Below, in pieces: positions 5,372-8,441 of a stretch of 8,441 nucleotides of DNA. The stretch lies in NCBI GenBank assembly GCA_964535025.1, contig CAZHRW010000236.1:1-8441 (forward strand), read 5' to 3'. Position 1 is the first letter of the stretch, and each line of letters starts with the position of its first letter. The notes beneath the pieces were generated by a model. It saw only the letters and a program-made list of their open reading frames with translations, searched no databases and was not told where the DNA came from. The DNA comes from JAAYZK01 sp964535025 (GTDB taxonomy: Bacteria; Planctomycetota; Phycisphaerae; SM23-33; FEN-1343). The position numbers were made by a program, and so were the translations under genes.

Positions 5372-6244
5372 TTACAGCACGCCGGCGACGCGGACGTCGA
5401 TCGCCCAGACCGTGTCGGTGGCGGTGATGAACAGCGTTCGGCCCTCCGGGCCGCCGAAGGTGCAGTTGGCGGCGGTGCGGGGCGTGTGGATCTTTCCCAG
5501 TAACTGCCCGTCCGGGCTGAAGATATGCACGCCGTCGCCGGCGGTCGACCACAGCCGTCCGTCGCGGTCGACGCGCATCCCATCCGGCACGCCGGGGGCG
5601 ATGACGGCGAAGCGGACCCCCTCGGCCACGGTGCCGTCCTCGCGGACGCTGAACCGCCAGATGTTGTGCTCATCGACGTCGCTGTTCGCAACATAGAGGA
5701 ATTTCCCGTCCGGCGAGAAGCACAGCCCGTTCGGCCGCGGGAGGTGGTCGACGACGGCGACGGGCTCGTCGGCCCCGTCGGGCAGGCGGAAGACGAAATT
5801 CGCCCGCTGCTCGCTGCGTTCGGGCTTGATCCCGTAGGGCGGGTCGGTGAACCAGATCGCCCCGGCGGCGTCGACGACGACGTCGTTGGGCGAATTGAGC
5901 GGCCTGCCCTGGAAGGTCGCGGCCAGCGTGGTGACGTTACCTCTGTCGTCCGTTCGAGTTACGCTGCGGCTGCCGTGCTCGCAGGTCACCAGCCGTCCGT
6001 GGCGGTCGACGGTGTTTCCGTTGGCGCGGCGGCTGGGACGGCGCCACACCCGCGGGGCCGCATCGCCCGCCGTCCAGCGAAAGATGGTGTCGTTGGGGAT
6101 GTCGCTGAAGTACAGCGCCTGCTGGCCGGTGTGCCACGCCGGGCCCTCGGTGAAGCGGTAACCCTCGCCGATGACACGCAGTTGCGCATCGGGGTCCACC
6201 ACGTCGGCCAGCGCGGCGTCCAGGCTTTCGACGGTGTCGGTCAC
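5372..6244 (-). CDS. SMP-30/gluconolactonase-family sugar lactonase
   Basis: The protein has 290 residues and a six-bladed beta-propeller fold by family. The start chosen is GTG 6244-6242, with TAGGAG 7 bases upstream; the longer open frame above it is antisense or out-of-frame dehydratase sequence. The family ligand blocks are in order: FTEGPAW (E33), NSPNDVVVD (N120), RPNGLCFSPDGK (N172) and GVPDGMRVDRDG (D221). They correspond to the metal- and substrate-binding Glu, Asn, Asn and Asp of SMP-30/gluconolactonases, so the active site looks intact. The expected reaction is metal-dependent hydrolysis of an aldono-lactone to the free acid. I see no clear signal peptide, so it is probably cytoplasmic. 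It lies 10 bases after the dehydratase gene, whose TAG stop is part of this gene's ribosome binding site, so the two are co-translated. The substrate could be glucono-, galactono-, xylono- or another lactone. Confidence 0.9.
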   Translation of the reverse strand: MTDTVESLDAALADVVDPDAQLRVIGEGYRFTEGPAWHTGQQALYFSDIPNDTIFRWTAGDAAPRVWRRPSRRANGNTVDRHGRLVTCEHGSRSVTRTDDRGNVTTLAATFQGRPLNSPNDVVVDAAGAIWFTDPPYGIKPERSEQRANFVFRLPDGADEPVAVVDHLPRPNGLCFSPDGKFLYVANSDVDEHNIWRFSVREDGTVAEGVRFAVIAPGVPDGMRVDRDGRLWSTAGDGVHIFSPDGQLLGKIHTPRTAANCTFGGPEGRTLFITATDTVWAIDVRVAGVL

Positions 6245-6254
6245 GGGGTGTCTC

Positions 6255-7454
6255 CTACGGCCGCCAGAGGGTCCCATCGCCCAGGCGGGCGACGGTCCAG
6301 GTCGGATTCGCGTCGTCGGGGGGGAACTTCGCGGCGACCTTCTCGTCGAACTCCAGCCCCCAGCCGGGTTTATCGTTGGGATACACGTACGCCCCCTCCA
6401 GGGCCGGCAGGCCGGGGAACATCTCGTATTCCGCCTCGGTCCGCTGTCCCCACTCCTGGATGCCGAAATTGTGGCACGCCACATCCAGGTGAAGCCCCGC
6501 CACCATCCCCACCGGCGATACATCCGCCGGGCCGTGCCAGGCGGTCCGCACGCCGAACGGTTCGCAGAGGTGCGCCAGCTTCAGCGCCGGCGTAACTCCC
6601 CCTAGCTGCGAGAGATGGATTCGAACGAAGTCGATCCACCGGTTCGTCACGCACGGCACGACCTCGTGGGGATGGTTGAACAGCTCGCCCATCGCCAGCG
6701 CCGTCGAACACACGCTGCGCACCTGGGCGAACCATGCGATATCTTCCGGCGCCAGAAGATCTTCCAGGAAAAACAGCCGGTACGGCTCGACCGCCTTGGC
6801 CAGCCAGACCGCGTCGATCGGCGCCAGCCGCTCGTGGACGTCGTGGATCAGCTCGACCTCGTCGCCCAGCTCGTTCCGCAGCGCCTCCAGCAGGGCCGGC
6901 AGGCGGCGGAGCTTCTCCTTGTCGTCGAAGTAAACCCCGTCTGGAGCGTTGTTTGGGCGCGTCTGCACACCGGCGCCGACGTAGCCGCCCAACTGCACGC
7001 GGACGTGGCGGCAGCCCGTCTCGAGGATCCGACGCACGCGGTCGATCACCTCGGACACCTCGGCGCCGCCGCTGTGGCGGTAGACGCGGGCGCCCGGGCG
7101 GCACTTGCCGCCCCACAACTGGTAGCAGGGCATGTTGGCGAGCTTGCCGTTGATATCCCATAAAGCCATGTCAACGCCGCTGATAGCGTTATTGAGGACC
7201 GGGCCGTTCCGCCAGTAGCCGTTGACCATCATCCCCTGCCAGAGGTCCTCGATGTCGTGCGGGTCGCGCCCGAGGACATACGGGCCGATATGGTGGTCCA
7301 GGGCGGCCTTAACTGCAAGGTGGCGCTGGGTATACGTCGCGCAGCCCAGGCCGGTCAGCCCCGGCTCGCTGGTGTGGACCTTCACGACGATCAGCCGCTG
7401 CGTGTTGGGCGCCGTGAGGACCGTCTCGACAGCGGTGATTCGCAGATCGCTCAT
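6255..7454 (-). CDS. Enolase-superfamily acid-sugar dehydratase, mannonate dehydratase (ManD)/RspA family
   Basis: The protein has 399 residues, full length for the family. The N-terminal capping domain includes LGRDPHDIEDLWQ (61-73), YWRNGPVLNNAISGVDMALWDINGKLA (80-106) and YQLWGG. The barrel has Mg ligands D205 (IHDVHERL), E231 (LEDLLAPED) and E257 (MGELFN). Catalytic His candidates are H207 (HDVH) and H307 (HGPADVSPV), and FGIQEW occurs at 330-335. R152 in HVRVQLG probably matches the conserved active-site Arg of ManD. The C-terminus, VARLGDGTLWRP, is also family-like. The expected chemistry is abstraction of the proton alpha to a carboxylate and loss of water, giving a 2-keto-3-deoxy sugar acid. 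By family knowledge, members range from true D-mannonate dehydratases through weak D-gluconate enzymes to ones with no activity found, so substrate is open. AGGAG lies only 2 bases before the ATG, which is unusually close. The dehydrogenase stop is 28 bases upstream. Confidence 0.88.
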   Translation of the reverse strand: MSDLRITAVETVLTAPNTQRLIVVKVHTSEPGLTGLGCATYTQRHLAVKAALDHHIGPYVLGRDPHDIEDLWQGMMVNGYWRNGPVLNNAISGVDMALWDINGKLANMPCYQLWGGKCRPGARVYRHSGGAEVSEVIDRVRRILETGCRHVRVQLGGYVGAGVQTRPNNAPDGVYFDDKEKLRRLPALLEALRNELGDEVELIHDVHERLAPIDAVWLAKAVEPYRLFFLEDLLAPEDIAWFAQVRSVCSTALAMGELFNHPHEVVPCVTNRWIDFVRIHLSQLGGVTPALKLAHLCEPFGVRTAWHGPADVSPVGMVAGLHLDVACHNFGIQEWGQRTEAEYEMFPGLPALEGAYVYPNDKPGWGLEFDEKVAAKFPPDDANPTWTVARLGDGTLWRP

Positions 7455-7482
7455 AACTCCTGCCGTACCTTTCGCTTGCCCG

Positions 7483-8298
7483 TCAGATCCGGATCCCCGG
7501 CGGCGAGAGCTGCGTGGTGAGCCCCCCGTCGACGTAGAGGATCTGCCCGGTGATGTACGCTGCGGCCCCCGAGGCCAGAAACGCCACCGCCGCGGCCATG
7601 TCCTCGACGCTGCCCATCCGCCCCAGCGGGATCAGACCTTTCAGCTCCTCATGGCGCATCTTCTGTCGTTCGCTGCTCTTATCGGGATGGCTGTTGGTCG
7701 CTCCCGGGGCGATGGCGTTGACGCGGATGTTGTGTCTGGCCAGATCGACCGCCATCGACCGGGTCAGCGCGTCGATGGCGCCCTTGGCGGTGTCATAGCC
7801 CGCCGCCCCCTGGTGCGGCCGCAGACCGCCGACCGACGAGACGTTGACGATCGCCCCGCCGCCGGAGGCGATCATGTGGGGCACGACGATGTAGCTCATG
7901 TGATAGCAGAGCCTTATATTCCGCTCACACGTCTGGTGGAAGGCCTCTTCGTGCAGGTCGACGATCGACAGCGACCGGAGGTTCGCGGCGTTGTTGACCA
8001 GCACATCGACGCGGCCGAACCGCTCGACGGCACGGTCGAACACGGCCTTGGCCGGGGCGGCCTCGGCGAGGTCCCCGCCGAGCCAGTCGCACGTAACCCC
8101 TTCTGATCGAAGCGTTTCGGCGACCTCGTCGCCGGGCTCCTCGGGGCGACCGGCCAGCATGATCTTCATGCCCTGGCGACCCAGGAACCGCGCGATCCCC
8201 AGGCCGATCCCCCGCGCCGAGCCTGTCACGATCGCCGTCTTGCCCGCCAGGTCCGCGAACCGCGCGGCCGCCGGCCCGGTAAGTTGCTCACCAGCCAT
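7483..8298 (-). CDS. Short-chain dehydrogenase/reductase (SDR), classical type, probable sugar dehydrogenase
   Basis: The protein has 271 residues and a Rossmann fold. The cofactor glycine motif is TGSARGIG (25-32), NNAA at 102-105 is a variant of NNAG, and the catalytic tetrad is N127, S155 (VNVSS), Y168 and K172 (YDTAK). PGAT at 198-201 and the C-terminal YVDGGL complete the classical SDR pattern. Arg51 after the second strand (MLAGR) hints at NADP(H), but this is weak. The reaction is NAD(P)-dependent oxidation of a hydroxyl or reduction of a carbonyl. Next to a lactonase and an acid-sugar dehydratase, the likeliest role is oxidation of a sugar to its lactone, or of another pathway intermediate. 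The ATG at 8298-8296 is the only convincing start and has no Shine-Dalgarno sequence; a TACAAT box ends just 5 bases before it. It is the first complete gene of the sugar module. Confidence 0.9.
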   Translation of the reverse strand: MAGEQLTGPAAARFADLAGKTAIVTGSARGIGLGIARFLGRQGMKIMLAGRPEEPGDEVAETLRSEGVTCDWLGGDLAEAAPAKAVFDRAVERFGRVDVLVNNAANLRSLSIVDLHEEAFHQTCERNIRLCYHMSYIVVPHMIASGGGAIVNVSSVGGLRPHQGAAGYDTAKGAIDALTRSMAVDLARHNIRVNAIAPGATNSHPDKSSERQKMRHEELKGLIPLGRMGSVEDMAAAVAFLASGAAAYITGQILYVDGGLTTQLSPPGIRI

Positions 8299-8371
8299 AG
8301 CTTATTGTATCCGCACCCACGAGGCTCTCCGGCCCGGCCGCACGCACGCCGCCGGCCACCAGCGCATACCC
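8299..8371 (-). promoter_or_regulatory. Gap upstream of the dehydrogenase with a -10-like TACAAT close to the start
   Basis: This 73-base gap is GC-rich except for its end. TACAAT (minus, 8309-8304) ends 5 bases before the dehydrogenase ATG and is the same hexamer as the -10 before gspE. If used, transcription would begin at or next to the ATG, giving a leaderless or nearly leaderless mRNA. No good -35 hexamer lies 16-18 bases upstream, and no ribosome binding site is visible. A GC-rich inverted element (GGCCG...CGGCC) lies in the middle, without a U-tract. Confidence 0.3.
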
Positions 8372-8441
8372 CTACATCAGACGGCGCGTAAAGTCCAGCC
8401 CCACGCCGTTTTTGACCGACAATCCCCGCGCCGCCCCCCCC
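8372..8441 (-). CDS. Possible C-terminal end of an upstream gene, partial
   Basis: One minus-strand frame is open from the window edge to TAG 8374-8372 and ends GLSVKNGVGLDFTRRLM. Most codons have G or C in the third position, as in the other genes here, and the residues after the initial G-run look protein-like. It ends 73 bases before the dehydrogenase ATG on the same strand, so it could be the preceding gene of the sugar module. I do not recognise a family from 17-19 residues. The first few codons fall in a run of G's at the window edge and are unreliable. Confidence 0.3.
   Translation of the reverse strand, partial: GGAARGLSVKNGVGLDFTRRLM

Noticed and set aside
6245..6523. Extended N-terminus for the lactonase from an upstream ATG
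   Set aside because: This would overlap the dehydratase C-terminus in another frame. GTG 6244 has an ideal ribosome binding site and gives the normal protein length.
5525..6595. Plus-strand open frame spanning the lactonase and part of the dehydratase
   Set aside because: It crosses two well-supported minus-strand genes and ends in Arg/Pro-rich sequence without recognisable motifs.
8323..8359. GGCCG...CGGCC inverted element as an intrinsic terminator
   Set aside because: The stem is only about 5 bp, the loop is long and no U-tract follows. Such matches are frequent in DNA this GC-rich.
1..8441. CRISPR array, insertion sequence, tRNA/rRNA or phage genes
   Set aside because: I saw no regularly spaced repeats, terminal inverted repeats with a transposase, tRNA-like cloverleaf, rRNA segment or phage protein on either strand by reading.

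Overview
The window is a GC-rich (by eye about two thirds or more G+C) bacterial segment in which every gene I can support lies on the minus strand, so it is transcribed from high to low coordinates. The long plus-strand open frames are antisense shadows of GC-rich genes. Composition, GTG starts and tightly overlapping genes fit a high-GC Gram-negative bacterium. A type II secretion system implies a diderm envelope. A planctomycete-like or other environmental lineage is plausible, but nothing here fixes the taxon. Both window ends run into G/C homopolymers, so they look like contig edges.

Region 1 (8441 to 5372, minus) is a sugar-acid module. A short fragment that looks like the C-terminus of an upstream gene (8441-8372) is followed by an SDR-family dehydrogenase (8298-7483), an enolase-superfamily acid-sugar dehydratase of the mannonate dehydratase/RspA family (7454-6255), and an SMP-30/gluconolactonase-family lactonase (6244-5372). 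The last three are separated by only 28 and 10 bases. Their activities line up as successive steps of non-phosphorylative sugar oxidation: sugar to lactone, lactone to aldonate, aldonate to 2-keto-3-deoxy acid. The substrate is not determined, and no aldolase or kinase lies in the window.

Region 2 (5371 to 5285) is an 87-base intergenic gap with a convincing sigma-70-like promoter (TTGGTT, 18 bases, TACAAT). The -35 box is overlapped by one copy of a 9-base direct repeat.

Region 3 (5284 to 1, minus) is a type II secretion (T2SS) operon in the order gspE-gspF-gspG-gspH-gspI-gspJ-gspK, with gspK cut by the window edge. It encodes the cytoplasmic ATPase, the inner-membrane platform protein, the major pseudopilin and the minor pseudopilins of the tip complex. 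E/F, H/I, I/J and J/K are all joined by 4-base ATGA stop/start overlaps. The only gaps flank gspG, the gene whose product is needed in excess: a 70-base gap with a small hairpin precedes it, and a 73-base stretch holding a 22-codon mini-ORF follows it. gspC, D, L, M, O and the prepilin peptidase are not in the window.

I found no mobile element, CRISPR array, tRNA or rRNA. The content is mostly recognisable. The most notable points are the gspG-flanking gaps, the mini-ORF, the alanine at the predicted cleavage site of GspI, the cysteine pair in GspG, the short GspF, and the compact oxidative sugar module.
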